Below, piece by piece: positions 52,746 through 61,832 of a stretch of DNA of 64,000 nt. The DNA comes from Nocardioides turkmenicus. Its GTDB lineage: Bacteria > Actinomycetota > Actinomycetes > Propionibacteriales > Nocardioidaceae. Position 1 is the stretch's first letter. Every line of letters begins with the position of its first letter. Location of the stretch: contig NZ_JAALAA010000021.1 of NCBI RefSeq assembly GCF_011045035.1, positions 27,616-91,615 of the forward strand, written 5' to 3'. The translations under genes were made by a program, and so were the position numbers. The notes under the pieces were generated by a model. It searched no databases and was not told the origin of the DNA. It was given only the letters and a program-made list of their open reading frames with translations.

Positions 52746-53276
52746 TCAGCCCCCGGGGAGGATGTTGGCGACGTACCAGACGTTGTCGACCAGCGTCAGG
52801 TAGACGATGACCTTGGGACCGTCGGTCGTGACCTCAGCACGCGCCTCCGAGTCGTTCTGCTCGAGCACCTTCGCGGTGCCGACGACCTTGGTCGCGGGCA
52901 CGGTGGCCGGGTCGGTGGTGCCCAGGGCCTGGGCCAGCGACTCGTCCGGACGGGCGGCGTTGATCCCGGCCCACCACTGCTCGGTGGTGAGGTCGGGGCG
53001 GGCCCAGGCGGCGACGAACTTGGTCGCCGCGGCTCCCGGGTCGGGGACGGGTGCGGGCGATCCGGTGGCGCTGGGGCTCTGCCCGGCCGACACCGAGCCC
53101 CGCTCCGGCCGCGAGGCCGGCTCGGCGTCGGGCGCGTCGCTCCACTGGGCGATGAGCCAGATGACGAAGACGATGCCGACGGTCACGGAGAAGAACCGGA
53201 ACGGCGACCTCATGGGCCACCTCAGCACCGGCGCGATGACCTCCCACAGCACACCACGCGTCGTTGTCGACCGCAC
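52746..53276 (-). CDS. VirB8/TcpC-like membrane-anchored protein
   Basis: 176-residue bitopic protein: cytosolic N-terminus, one membrane helix (FFSVTVGIVFVIWLIAQW, residues 28-45), a Ser/Pro/Gly linker, and an NTF2-like C-terminal domain (AATKFVAAWARPDLTTEQWW...VVGTAKVLEQ...VIVYLTLVDNVWYVANI). The plan matches VirB8/TcpC assembly proteins of type IV secretion. GTG start at 53276 shares one base with the previous stop. Assignment rests on architecture and place in the operon, not on strong similarity. Confidence 0.65.
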   Translation of the reverse strand: MRSTTTRGVLWEVIAPVLRWPMRSPFRFFSVTVGIVFVIWLIAQWSDAPDAEPASRPERGSVSAGQSPSATGSPAPVPDPGAAATKFVAAWARPDLTTEQWWAGINAARPDESLAQALGTTDPATVPATKVVGTAKVLEQNDSEARAEVTTDGPKVIVYLTLVDNVWYVANILPGG

Positions 53277-55408
53277 TACCGGGCTCCTCCTTCAGACCAG
53301 CCCTCGAACCGGCTCGGACCGTTGTCGACGGGCACCGAGCGGTTCCCGTTCGGTGAGTAGATGACGAAGACCGGGTTGCCGTCGGCGTCGTAGTCCACGT
53401 TGGCCTCGGCGACCGGGGTGTGTCGCGGCGGCTCCGGCTCGCGGTCGCCGTAGGCGGTGTGGTCGACAGGACTCGGCGTCTCGGCGCGGTCGTGGAAGAC
53501 CTGCGCGGCGTGGCCGGCAGTCGGCTCGTCGCGGAAGGACGGCTCGTCGCGCTCCGCGGAGCGGGAGTCGAACCACTGCCCCGCCACGCGCTCGCCGTCG
53601 TTGCCGCTCATCGAGGACCCCAGGGCGTACGTCGGTGTGCTGGTCGTGCTCGACGCGGCACCGAGCGCTCCGGCGGCCGTCACCGGCACCGGGTTGGGCA
53701 CCTGCTCGGCAGTCATCGTCGGCCGGCTGCCGGTCAGCTCGTGGCCGGGCATGTAGACACCTCCGGGGCTCGAGATCGCTCCGGGCCCGGCCGGTGCACC
53801 GCCGGTGGGAGCCGGCCGGTCGGCGGTCGCGTCGCGGACGCCGGCCTCGGTGCCCGTCCGGGCGCCGACGTACGAGGTGAGCATGGAGGTGAGCCGGCCC
53901 ATGCCCGGCAGCGGGATGCCGTAGGCGGCGGGGCGGGTCAGTCGCCAGGCCAGCACGGTCAGCACCGCGATCAGGCCCAGCTTGAGCACGAACCACATCG
54001 TCGAGGTCAGGATCGCCGAGTCCAGCCGCAGCAGCAGCAACGCGACCAGGAAGTAGATCGGGCCCATCACCAGCGGCCCCACCACCCGCTTCAGCATCGC
54101 CACCGCGGCATCGCGGGTGTGGTCGAGCATGAACAACACGCCCGCCGCCGGCGCGAACGGCACGATCAACCGGATCAACGCGAACGAGAGCAGGATCGCC
54201 AGCCCCGCGACCAGCAGGAACCCGCACACGACCACGACCACCACGAGGTTCACCAGCGCCGTGGTCGCCCGCTGCGACCAGTGCTCGCCCTTGAAGTACT
54301 CGTACGCCACCGGGTCCGACTTCTTGACCGCCTCGGCGTGCTCCTTGAACGCGTCCTGCTTGGCCTCCAGGACCTTCTTGCCCTCGCCGTTGGGGTCCTT
54401 GCGATAGACGTCGTACTCCTGCCAGGAGAAGTGCGTCGACCGGAACACCCGCGGCCCGTAGGTCTTCGCCGTGGCCGAGTCGGGGTCACCGAACGCACCG
54501 GCCAGCCACGTGCGGTACTGCGTCGAGCGCACCACCTCGTCCATCTGGCCGTCCACCGCCTTGACGGCATCGGTCTCGCCGAACTCGTCGTCGCCGACGC
54601 CGGGGACCGCCCTGCCGTCGTTGAACCCGGTCGCGATCAGCCCGGTCGCCGACCGCACCCCGTCATCGACCAGCCGGGTCGACTCCACCGGGTACTGGAT
54701 CAGCCACGAGGTCACCACCAGCACACCCAGCGCCCAGCCCGCCGCCGTCACCGCACGCGCGAACCGGCCGTCGCGCGCCCGGATCATCACCGTGGCCGCG
54801 ACCAGCAGCAGCACCACGCTCACCCACGGCGCCCACACCCCGTCGGTGACCGCCTTGGACGCGGCCACGATCGGGTCGTCGAGCGCCTTCAGGAACGAGT
54901 TCTCTCCGATCACCGCGTTGAGCAGCGCGTGCGACCAGTTGGGCAGGATCCCCGAGATCTCCAGCATGATGTTGCCGATCGAGGTCCCCGCGCCCGCGAC
55001 GAACTGCCCCGTGCACCCGTTGTCGTAGGTCCACCACTGCGGGCTCGTGCCATAGGCCGACTCCAGCGAGACCTCGTCCTTGTTGCGGAACGGGTCCAGC
55101 TCGTCGTTGATCTTCTCCGGGTCGTTCAGCTCCGTGCCGGCCTTCGACGCCGCCCCCAACGCCGTCATCCGCACGATGAACGAGCCGTCCCCGTACGGAG
55201 ACGCCGGCATCGGCGCGTCCAGGTTGTTGCACGCATCGCTCACGCCCGAGAGCCCGCCCGTCGGGTCGAACGGGATCGGGATGTCGATCCCCTTCGGCCC
55301 CGCAGCCGTCGCCGGCCCGGCGACGGACAGAAGAGCAACCACGAGTACGACGAGGGCGGCAGCCCTACGGCGCAGGGCTGTCCTCTGGTGGGCAGGGCGC
55401 GGCGGCAT
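53276..55408 (-). CDS. VirB6/TrbL-like polytopic membrane protein
   Basis: 710-residue protein with a signal peptide (RAAALVVLVVALLSVAGPAT), an extracytoplasmic N-terminal region with several Cys (SDACNNL, DNGCTG), five or six membrane helices between residues ~185 and 510 (e.g. WVSVVLLLVAATVMI, LLVAGLAILLSFALIRLIVP, PIYFLVALLLLRL, LGLIAVLTVLAWRL), and a Pro/Thr/Ser-rich cytosolic tail of ~190 residues. This is the layout of VirB6/TrbL-type channel proteins. Its start overlaps the VirB4-like stop by one base. Likely forms the inner-membrane pore. Confidence 0.7.
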   Translation of the reverse strand: MPPRPAHQRTALRRRAAALVVLVVALLSVAGPATAAGPKGIDIPIPFDPTGGLSGVSDACNNLDAPMPASPYGDGSFIVRMTALGAASKAGTELNDPEKINDELDPFRNKDEVSLESAYGTSPQWWTYDNGCTGQFVAGAGTSIGNIMLEISGILPNWSHALLNAVIGENSFLKALDDPIVAASKAVTDGVWAPWVSVVLLLVAATVMIRARDGRFARAVTAAGWALGVLVVTSWLIQYPVESTRLVDDGVRSATGLIATGFNDGRAVPGVGDDEFGETDAVKAVDGQMDEVVRSTQYRTWLAGAFGDPDSATAKTYGPRVFRSTHFSWQEYDVYRKDPNGEGKKVLEAKQDAFKEHAEAVKKSDPVAYEYFKGEHWSQRATTALVNLVVVVVVCGFLLVAGLAILLSFALIRLIVPFAPAAGVLFMLDHTRDAAVAMLKRVVGPLVMGPIYFLVALLLLRLDSAILTSTMWFVLKLGLIAVLTVLAWRLTRPAAYGIPLPGMGRLTSMLTSYVGARTGTEAGVRDATADRPAPTGGAPAGPGAISSPGGVYMPGHELTGSRPTMTAEQVPNPVPVTAAGALGAASSTTSTPTYALGSSMSGNDGERVAGQWFDSRSAERDEPSFRDEPTAGHAAQVFHDRAETPSPVDHTAYGDREPEPPRHTPVAEANVDYDADGNPVFVIYSPNGNRSVPVDNGPSRFEGWSEGGAR

Positions 55409-58131
55409 CAGCCGATCCCGTCCCCGGAGAGCTCGCTGTCGGCGGGATCGACCGGCTCGCTGCCGATGGCGCGGCTGACCCGGCGGGTCGGGTCGGCGGT
55501 GGTGTTGAGCGCCTCCTGCAGACCCGGGTGGTGGTTGAGGGTGACCTTGATGATCTCCATGCCACCGTGACCGGTGTCACCACCGAGGCCGTCGCGGTAG
55601 ATGAACTCCCGGTAGCCGAGCTGCTCGTCACCGCGCCGCGTGCGCGGGGAGAGCCGAGCCAGGATCGACTCGTAACCCAGGCCCTCGGGCTTGCCGAGGA
55701 GCTTGAGCGCGTCGCGCTGGGCGGTCTCGTCCTGCGTACGTCCCACGAAGGCCGCCCCGACGAAGTTGTTGATGTCGGAGCCCAGGATCGCGGAGGCGTT
55801 CTGGGTGGAGACCAGCGCGGCGCAGTTGTTCTTGCGGGAGTCGCTGGAGAGCTTGTGGACCAGCGCTCGTCCCGTGCCGCCAGAAGCCTGGGTGACCTCG
55901 TGGGCCTCGTCGAGCGCGAAGAGCTTCCGCTCGTTGGGGTCGCTGCGGTAGATCAGGTGGAGCGCGGACCAGGCCGCGAGCGTCATGATCGGACGCGCCA
56001 TCTGCTCCTCGGCGCTCCACTCCTCCCGCGGCACGTGCTCGGGCGGGGTGTTGAGGCCCTTGAGGTTGTAGAAGGTGAACGGCGTCCCCTTCAGCTCCTC
56101 GTCGGACTGGAGGAAGTCGTTGCCGAAGAAGAGCCGGCCGAGCTCGCGCTCACGGGCGGCGGCGAGCTCGCGGGCGATCTCCTGGTCGCCGCCGTCGCCC
56201 TCGAAGAGCATCTTCACGATGGTCGAGGTGTCGGCACCACGGTCGGCCTGTGCCTCCATGACGCGGGCGCGGATGCGCTTGAGCACCTCTTCGTTGTTGG
56301 CCAGCCCGACCGGGAGGCAGGAGCGGAGCACCGAGACGGTGAGGTCGCGGCGCTGCTGCACGGCCGCCGACCGCTCGCGGTGGAGTCGCTCGGCGAACTC
56401 GTGGTCCGACATCGCCTCGGCCCGGATCAGCTCCGGGTTGGGGTCGGGCACGACGGCGTACGGCGACAGGCTTCCGGGACGACCACCGAGGACGTCCACG
56501 CTGCGCGCCCGAGCCGGCACCCGCTGGCCGTTGAACACACCACCACCGATCTCGGGCAGCGTCATCAGCCGCTGCAGCCGGCCCGCCGGGTCCATGGCGA
56601 CGCCGTGGATGCCGGACAGGATCGACATGTAGATGATGACGCCCATCAGGGTCGACTTTCCGGAACCCGGGGTGCCGACCAGCGGGATCAGGCCGGCCTG
56701 TTCCATGACCTCCGTCAGGTACCACGGGTCCATCAGCACAGCCCGCGAGGCCATCGCGGAGGTCTCGCCGAGGTAGAAGCCGCGCTTGTCGCCGACCTCC
56801 GCGGTGACCGCCGGGAGCCCGGCGGCGACCTTGAGGACCGGGAACTTGCGCGCGTGGGCCGTCGAGGCGAGCGGCTCGCCCGGGACGAACTCCCGAGCCA
56901 GGTGGTACTGCCCGAGCTGGCGGGTGATCTTGATCTGCGGCCGGTAGAGGTCGACGACCTTCTGCGCCTTGTCGAGCGCCTCGGCCTCGGTGCGGCCGGT
57001 GACGGCGATCCGGTACCAGCCCCTGGTGCGGGTCGAGAGCCCGGTGAACTCAGAGCGCATCTCGTCCTCGACGTCGGCGGCGCGGCCGGCCTGACGGGCG
57101 AGCTGCTTGGGGGGACGCTTGCCGTGGTCCTCGGACCAGTGGCTGACCTGGCCGTCGATACGCCGGGTCAGGCTCGCCATCTCGCGGGAGACGTCCTCAG
57201 GCGAGCGCGGCTCGACGCGGAAGGACCACTCCACCGGGAAACCGAGCGCGTCGGTCTTCGCCATCCACGGCGCATGGGTCTCCGGAACCTCGATGTCGCC
57301 GATCCGGGAGACGGTCAGCACGCAGACGTGGCTGGTCTCCTGGCGGCCGCCGATGCTGCTGGTGACCTGGACGGTCGGCGCCAGCGGCTCGGCCGACCAC
57401 GCCACCGACTCGAACCACTCGGCCATGTCGTCGGTGTCGAGGAAGTTCTGCTGGGCCTCGCCCGGCTCGGGAACGGGGATCTTGGCGCCCAGCGAGAGCG
57501 AGCGGGCGATCATCCACTCCATGTCGTGACCGACCGCGGGCCGCGCCGAGAAGCCCGGTCGCGACATCACCCGGTTGACCGTGTCGAGACGTTCGCTGAT
57601 CGCGGCCATCTCGCGCTCGGCGGCACTGGCGGAGAACTTCGCCAGGGTCCGCACCGTCGCGTCCCGACGGCCGAGGTTGACGCCGTAGTAGACGAGCTTG
57701 TCGGCCTGGCTGTGGGCGGCCATGTGGGCCTGGTTGCGCGCCATCATCTCCTCGAACCCGGGCTGCGGGTCGGGGGCGTTGGCGAACGCGGCATGCGCCC
57801 AGTGACGTACGGGATAGGGGCGGGTGGTGACCCGGCCGTGGATCGTGTTGCCGACGAGGTCGGCCAGCTGGCTGGCCTGGTCGGTGATCAGCGCCTCGAG
57901 GTCGGAGTGGGCGCGGAACGACCAGGTCTGCGGCTCGGCGAGGTACCAGGCGATGATGCGGTCGCTGGTGAAGGTCAGGTGACCGCGCACCTCCTCCAGC
58001 GCCCACTTGTCACCTCTGGGCTCGTGGACGCCCTTCGAGTCGTCGCCGCCCCGGCCGAAGACGCTCCTGCGTCCCGGCTTGGGCTTCTCGAAGCCAGGCC
58101 CGTAGGCCCGCTCCGTTCGCGGCCGCCTCAT
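55408..58131 (-). CDS. VirB4-like ATPase (SCO6880 family)
   Basis: 907-residue hexameric-type secretion ATPase. The N-terminal ~440 residues are an actinobacterial SCO6880-like domain. Walker A is GTPGSGKST near residue 485; Walker B is KLFALDEAHEV near 740, followed by SSDSRKNNCAALVSTQNAS, an arginine/sensor region like that of VirB4/TraC. No membrane helix. It energises assembly or transport by the surrounding membrane proteins. ATG at 58131 overlaps the PrgI-like stop by 4 bases. The name SCO6880 family is from memory of Streptomyces homologues. Confidence 0.85.
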   Translation of the reverse strand: MRRPRTERAYGPGFEKPKPGRRSVFGRGGDDSKGVHEPRGDKWALEEVRGHLTFTSDRIIAWYLAEPQTWSFRAHSDLEALITDQASQLADLVGNTIHGRVTTRPYPVRHWAHAAFANAPDPQPGFEEMMARNQAHMAAHSQADKLVYYGVNLGRRDATVRTLAKFSASAAEREMAAISERLDTVNRVMSRPGFSARPAVGHDMEWMIARSLSLGAKIPVPEPGEAQQNFLDTDDMAEWFESVAWSAEPLAPTVQVTSSIGGRQETSHVCVLTVSRIGDIEVPETHAPWMAKTDALGFPVEWSFRVEPRSPEDVSREMASLTRRIDGQVSHWSEDHGKRPPKQLARQAGRAADVEDEMRSEFTGLSTRTRGWYRIAVTGRTEAEALDKAQKVVDLYRPQIKITRQLGQYHLAREFVPGEPLASTAHARKFPVLKVAAGLPAVTAEVGDKRGFYLGETSAMASRAVLMDPWYLTEVMEQAGLIPLVGTPGSGKSTLMGVIIYMSILSGIHGVAMDPAGRLQRLMTLPEIGGGVFNGQRVPARARSVDVLGGRPGSLSPYAVVPDPNPELIRAEAMSDHEFAERLHRERSAAVQQRRDLTVSVLRSCLPVGLANNEEVLKRIRARVMEAQADRGADTSTIVKMLFEGDGGDQEIARELAAARERELGRLFFGNDFLQSDEELKGTPFTFYNLKGLNTPPEHVPREEWSAEEQMARPIMTLAAWSALHLIYRSDPNERKLFALDEAHEVTQASGGTGRALVHKLSSDSRKNNCAALVSTQNASAILGSDINNFVGAAFVGRTQDETAQRDALKLLGKPEGLGYESILARLSPRTRRGDEQLGYREFIYRDGLGGDTGHGGMEIIKVTLNHHPGLQEALNTTADPTRRVSRAIGSEPVDPADSELSGDGIG

Positions 58132-59231
58132 GCGGTTCCTCCGTCGTTGGGTGCGTCGTCGCCGTCGAGGCGCTTGCGGTAGTCGTCCACGCTCTGCGGG
58201 CGCGCGTCAGGCAACGCCTGCTGGTCCTGATTGTCCCTGGGACGCGTACGTCCCGAGGGCGCATCGTCGAACTCGTCGAAGCCGTCCTCGTCGCCGAGGT
58301 CGTCGAGCCCCGGCTCCGGCGCGATCACCACGGCCGGCTTGACCGCGTGCGAAAGGGGCTGCCGGGCGGGCTTCGGCGCAGGCTCCGGGGCAGGCGTGGG
58401 GGCGGCCGGCTGGGCCGCAGGCGCCTGCGCAGGCGGAGGCGGAGGCGGAGGCGGCGGCGTCGCCGGCTGGCTCGCGGCCGGCGTGGTCGGCGGCGGAGGC
58501 GGCGCGGGCTGCTCACCCTGCTGGCGGGCCTGCCACGGCGCACCGCCCTTCCACGGGACGTCACGGGGCTCGCGCGGCGAGGAGGTCGGCCGACTCGACC
58601 AGCCACCCTTCGCCGGGCGTACGCCACCAGCCTGCTGTCCTCGCGCCGGCTGGACCGCGGGCTGGACGGTGAGCTGGGCCGGCAGCGGCTCCTCGACGAC
58701 CTTGGCCTCGATCACCCGGCGTACGGGAGCCGCCTTGCCACGCACCGGTGGCGTCTGGGTCCGCGGTGTGGAGGCGACCACCGTCGCCTGCAGCATCTGG
58801 GGCGCCGGGGCGGCGGCGCCGGGCTGCTGCGAGAACCGACGACCCGGGCGGCGCATGGCCTTCGCCCAGCCGCCACGTGGGCTGGTGGCGTGCCGGAAGG
58901 CGACAGCCGCGCCGCCGGCGTACTGGGTGCCGGTCTCGACGCGTGGCGTGGTGAGCTCGTGCCAGAAGGTCATCAGCCAGGCGCCGGCCGAGCTCTCCGC
59001 GCTGATGTAGTCGGAGGCCTTCATCGAGAGGTAGGAGGCGCCGATCAGCCAGAGTCCCATGCTGAGCAGCGTCACCGGCATGCCGAGCTTGCGCAGCAGC
59101 ACAAGCGTCACTGGTGCGATCACCAGGAACAGGAAGATGGTGCGGTAGCGCATCTCCCCGATGTAGCGACGAGGGGGACCGAGATAGGTCTGGTCGACCT
59201 CGTACAGCTCGTCGTCGTCAGGCAGCCTCAT
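58128..59231 (-). CDS. PrgI/VirB3-like membrane protein with long Pro-rich tail
   Basis: 367 residues. Two adjacent membrane helices (YRTIFLFLVIAPVTLVLL and MPVTLLSMGLWLIGASYLS, residues 29-67) and the preceding PPRRYIGEMRYR match PrgI/VirB3-type proteins that associate with the VirB4 ATPase. Beyond residue 130 the protein is disordered and very rich in Pro, Ala, Gln and Arg, with runs of up to nine prolines near residues 240-275. The tail could bind the ATPase or wall. Coupled by ATGA to the ATPase gene. Confidence 0.7.
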   Translation of the reverse strand: MRLPDDDELYEVDQTYLGPPRRYIGEMRYRTIFLFLVIAPVTLVLLRKLGMPVTLLSMGLWLIGASYLSMKASDYISAESSAGAWLMTFWHELTTPRVETGTQYAGGAAVAFRHATSPRGGWAKAMRRPGRRFSQQPGAAAPAPQMLQATVVASTPRTQTPPVRGKAAPVRRVIEAKVVEEPLPAQLTVQPAVQPARGQQAGGVRPAKGGWSSRPTSSPREPRDVPWKGGAPWQARQQGEQPAPPPPPTTPAASQPATPPPPPPPPPAQAPAAQPAAPTPAPEPAPKPARQPLSHAVKPAVVIAPEPGLDDLGDEDGFDEFDDAPSGRTRPRDNQDQQALPDARPQSVDDYRKRLDGDDAPNDGGTA

Positions 59232-59270
59232 CCCCGAGATCCCTCCCTGGGTCAGCTAACGGGACCGGGC

Positions 59271-59537
59271 TCAGCCTTTGAAGAGACCGGCCATCCACGT
59301 GCCGAGGTCCGTAGCGTTGTTGCCGACGGCAAGGCCGAGCACGCCGAGGCCGATGATCAGGCCTCCGACGATCGTGACCGCCTTCGAGATGTTGCCGCTG
59401 CGCGCAGCCCAGAGGACTGTCACGCCCAGGATCAGGACGACAAGCGTGATGATGTTGTCGGTGATCCACTCGGCCAGGCCGCCGGTGCCGTACTCGGCGG
59501 CCTGCGTCGTACTTTGAATCAACTGGTGCGGTGCCAT
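59271..59537 (-). CDS. VirB2-like small membrane protein (putative pilin)
   Basis: 88-residue protein with two membrane helices (NIITLVVLILGVTVLWAA and AVTIVGGLIIGLGVLGLAVG) separated by a short charged loop, the VirB2/TrbC prepilin layout. ATG at 59537 follows GGGAGCAGAACA, a good ribosome site; the frame is open upstream without one. First gene of the leftward operon, 39 bases before the PrgI-like gene. Confidence 0.72.
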   Translation of the reverse strand: MAPHQLIQSTTQAAEYGTGGLAEWITDNIITLVVLILGVTVLWAARSGNISKAVTIVGGLIIGLGVLGLAVGNNATDLGTWMAGLFKG

Positions 59538-60004
59538 TGTTCTGCTCCCTTTCCCGAGGTGAGGTGTGGTTGCCGGACATCTCCGGAAGTATTCGATTGT
59601 CCCGTCCGGCGCAGCCCCATGCGGCACCGGTGGGTGGAGGCGCCTCGCCCCTCCCGCGCGCTGACGCAAACTCCCGGGCATCGGCATTTTGGACAAACGC
59701 CACCGCCATGTGAGACGAGCGTAGTCGCCAGACCGCCTGAGCGCACCTCGTTCCACCTGACGACACGTGCTCACCGCGCGCGTAGCAGTCCCGGCGCCGA
59801 CCCCTCCAGCAGCGCCATGCCACCTACCGGACCGTTGGGCGCGACACTGTCCCGCCCAGTGGTCTCCTTCGACGAATTCTTGCGAGGGGAGGCTAACTTC
59901 GGGGAATCTATATCCCGGGGCATCCTCGCGAATTTCGCGCGCTTGCGTCCGGATTCGCGAATTTACCTTTCATTCAATCGGATTTCTCGGGAGGACGAGC
60001 TCAC
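59538..60004. other. Divergent control region of the T4SS-like locus
   Basis: 467 bases without a convincing gene. Bases 59880-60000 are clearly more AT-rich than the rest of the window and contain direct repeats TCGCGAATTT at 59926-59935 and 59955-59964 (29 bases apart), plus AATCTATATCCCGG. Expected to hold promoters for the leftward operon and the 57-residue protein. Confidence 0.55.
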
Positions 60005-60178
60005 ATGGACAAGAAGAAGATCTTCATCGTCATCGGCGTTCTGTTCGTCGGGTTCTGGCTGTTCACCGATCCGCAGGGACTGACCAGCACGATCTCGGCC
60101 ATCGCCGGCGGCATCTGGGGCGTCACCACCGACGTCTTCGGCGGCGTGATCGGCACGATCGAGGGCTCCACCCGCTGA
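60005..60178 (+). CDS. 57-residue membrane protein divergent from the T4SS-like operon
   Basis: Short gene with a strong ribosome site (GGGAGG ending 10 bases before the ATG). The product begins MDKKKIFIVIGVLFVGFWLF, a lysine-capped single membrane helix (residues 6-20), then a Gly/Ile/Thr-rich segment (SAIAGGIWGVTTDVFGGVIG) that could form a second, amphipathic helix. Not recognised, but its place beside the pilin-like gene and similar size suggest a minor subunit or assembly factor of the same system. Confidence 0.65.
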   Translation: MDKKKIFIVIGVLFVGFWLFTDPQGLTSTISAIAGGIWGVTTDVFGGVIGTIEGSTR

Positions 60179-60338
60179 CCTCGGCCGCGACCTACGCCGA
60201 CGCGCGGCCGTCGGCGTGATGGGCTCCTTTTTCTCGCTGCCGGTGATGGGGACCGCGCAGCACAGATAACTGTTTGACGCCGGACGCCGGGATCACGAGA
60301 CTTCGGTTGTCTCGATGTCAAGACAGTTTGGAGTCGAC

Positions 60339-61604
60339 GTGTCCCCTCACTTCATCCGGTTGAGGGACAAGGTCCTCTCCGACGACCCGCTCATCCGGGC
60401 GATGTCGTACCAGTCGGTGCTGTCGGCCTTCGCCGAAGGCACCTTTCTCACCGGTTCGGCGGTCTTCTTCACCCAGATCGTCGGCCTCTCCGCCGCACAG
60501 GTCGGCCTCGGTCTCACGATCGCGGGCGTCGCCACCTTCTTGTTCGCCGTCCCCCTGGGCCGACTCGCGGATCGCCTCGGCACCCGGTTCAGCTGGATCG
60601 CCGGTGCCGTTCTCCAGGCGCTGCTGTTCGCCGCCTGGGTGCTCGTCGGCAACTTCGCCGCGTACGTCGCCGTCGAGGTGCTCCTCGCCCTCGCCTCCTC
60701 CTGGCAGCGGTCGGGTCGCGACGCCTACCGGATCTCGGTCTTCCCGGCGGCCACTCGCGTCCGCGGTTTCGCCTACATGCGCGCCGCCCGCAACGTCGGC
60801 TACACCCTCGGCGCCCTGGCCAGCGGTCTCGCCCTGGCGGCCGACTCCAACACCCTGATCAAGGCGGTCCCGCTGATGACCGCCGTGGTGCTGCTGGTCA
60901 ACGCCTACTGGATCTCGCGCCTCCCCCGCCTCTCGACGCCCGCTCCCGCGGCGGAGACGAAGAAGGACGTACGCGACCGCCTCGGCGCCCTGCGCAACCG
61001 CGCGTTCCTCGCCACGACGTTCTTCGACGGCGTGCTCGGCACCCACCAGGTCCTGCTCAACGTCGTCATCCCGCTGTGGCTGGTCCAGGAGACCGACGCG
61101 CCCCGAGTGCTGCTGGCCTGGCTGTTCGGCACCAACACGGTCATGGCCGTCGGCCTGCAGGTGATCGCGGCCCGTGGCGTGACCGACGTGGCGACGTCGC
61201 TGCGCGCGGAGCGGCGCGGGGCCCTCTGCTTCCTGGCCTCCTGCGCCATCATCGCGGTCGCCCACGACACCGTCGGCCTGCTCACCATCGCGCTCGTCTG
61301 GATCGGCCACGTGACCGTCACCGGCGCCGAGCTCTTCCAGTCCGCCGGCGAGTGGGGCCTGGTCGCCGACCTCTCCGACCCGGAGCGCCGCGGCGACTAC
61401 CAGGGCGCGGCCCAGGTCGGCTACACCCTCGGCACCGTCTGGGCGCCGGCTGCGTACACGTTCCTGGCGATGGAGCTCGGCCATCTCGGCTGGGCGATCA
61501 TCGCGGGCATCATCGTCATCGCCACCGTCGCCGTCCACCCCTCCGCCCGCGCCGCCGAGCGCTGCCTCGCGCGGCAGCGCCGGCCGGTCCCAGCGCCGGC
61601 GTGA
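60339..61604 (+). CDS. MFS transporter
   Basis: 421-residue major-facilitator permease with 12 predicted helices. The loop-2 motif GRLADRLGTRFSW and the repeats TLGALASGLALA and TLGTVWAPAAYTF are visible. I choose the GTG at 60339 because GGAG lies 5 bases before it; the ATG at 60315 would add eight residues but directly follows a hairpin (60296-60314, CGAGAC-N7-GTCTCG). Substrate unknown; it could be a drug exporter. Confidence 0.85.
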   Translation: MSPHFIRLRDKVLSDDPLIRAMSYQSVLSAFAEGTFLTGSAVFFTQIVGLSAAQVGLGLTIAGVATFLFAVPLGRLADRLGTRFSWIAGAVLQALLFAAWVLVGNFAAYVAVEVLLALASSWQRSGRDAYRISVFPAATRVRGFAYMRAARNVGYTLGALASGLALAADSNTLIKAVPLMTAVVLLVNAYWISRLPRLSTPAPAAETKKDVRDRLGALRNRAFLATTFFDGVLGTHQVLLNVVIPLWLVQETDAPRVLLAWLFGTNTVMAVGLQVIAARGVTDVATSLRAERRGALCFLASCAIIAVAHDTVGLLTIALVWIGHVTVTGAELFQSAGEWGLVADLSDPERRGDYQGAAQVGYTLGTVWAPAAYTFLAMELGHLGWAIIAGIIVIATVAVHPSARAAERCLARQRRPVPAPA

Positions 61605-61643
61605 TGCGGTGCAGGTGTTGCTGCTCGTGCGCGCGGATTCCGG

Positions 61644-61714
61644 TGTAACACGTCGTTCGTAGAACTACGCGCCCTATGAGAGCGACCGCATAGTCCTACG
61701 AACGGCGTGTTACA
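61644..61714 (-). repeat. 71-bp terminal-inverted-repeat element, copy B (inverted orientation)
   Basis: Ends are TGTAACACGTCGTTCGTAG and CTACGAACGGCGTGTTACA; read on the minus strand the core shows CTATGCGGTCG and ATAGGGCG, as in copies A and D. Between the MFS gene and the AbiEi-like gene. Confidence 0.92.
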
Positions 61715-61832
61715 CGTGCCGGGCTCCAGCCTCGGGCCAGCAACCATCCACAGACCTGGTTCGTGGCGGGCTTATCCACAGGACACCAGTGAACGGCGAC
61801 GGGAGTCGGTGGCCGGCCGCAGGCTGAAGACC

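Noticed and set aside
53420..55570. Long plus-strand open frame opposite the VirB6-like gene
   Set aside because: Composition is Arg/His/Asp-rich without hydrophobic pattern, a typical high-GC antisense shadow; the minus-strand gene has signal peptide and helices.
55528..58182. Plus-strand open frame of 884 codons opposite the VirB4-like ATPase
   Set aside because: Antisense shadow; the minus strand shows Walker A and B motifs and operon overlaps.
50801..60178. Integrative conjugative element or plasmid remnant
   Set aside because: No relaxase, coupling protein, integrase, origin of transfer or flanking direct repeats could be seen in the window; base composition matches the neighbours except for the promoter.
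61707..61832. N-terminal extension of the AbiEi-like protein
   Set aside because: Open frame begins inside the 71-bp element and has no similarity or ribosome site; the ATG at 61833 gives the domain's usual start.
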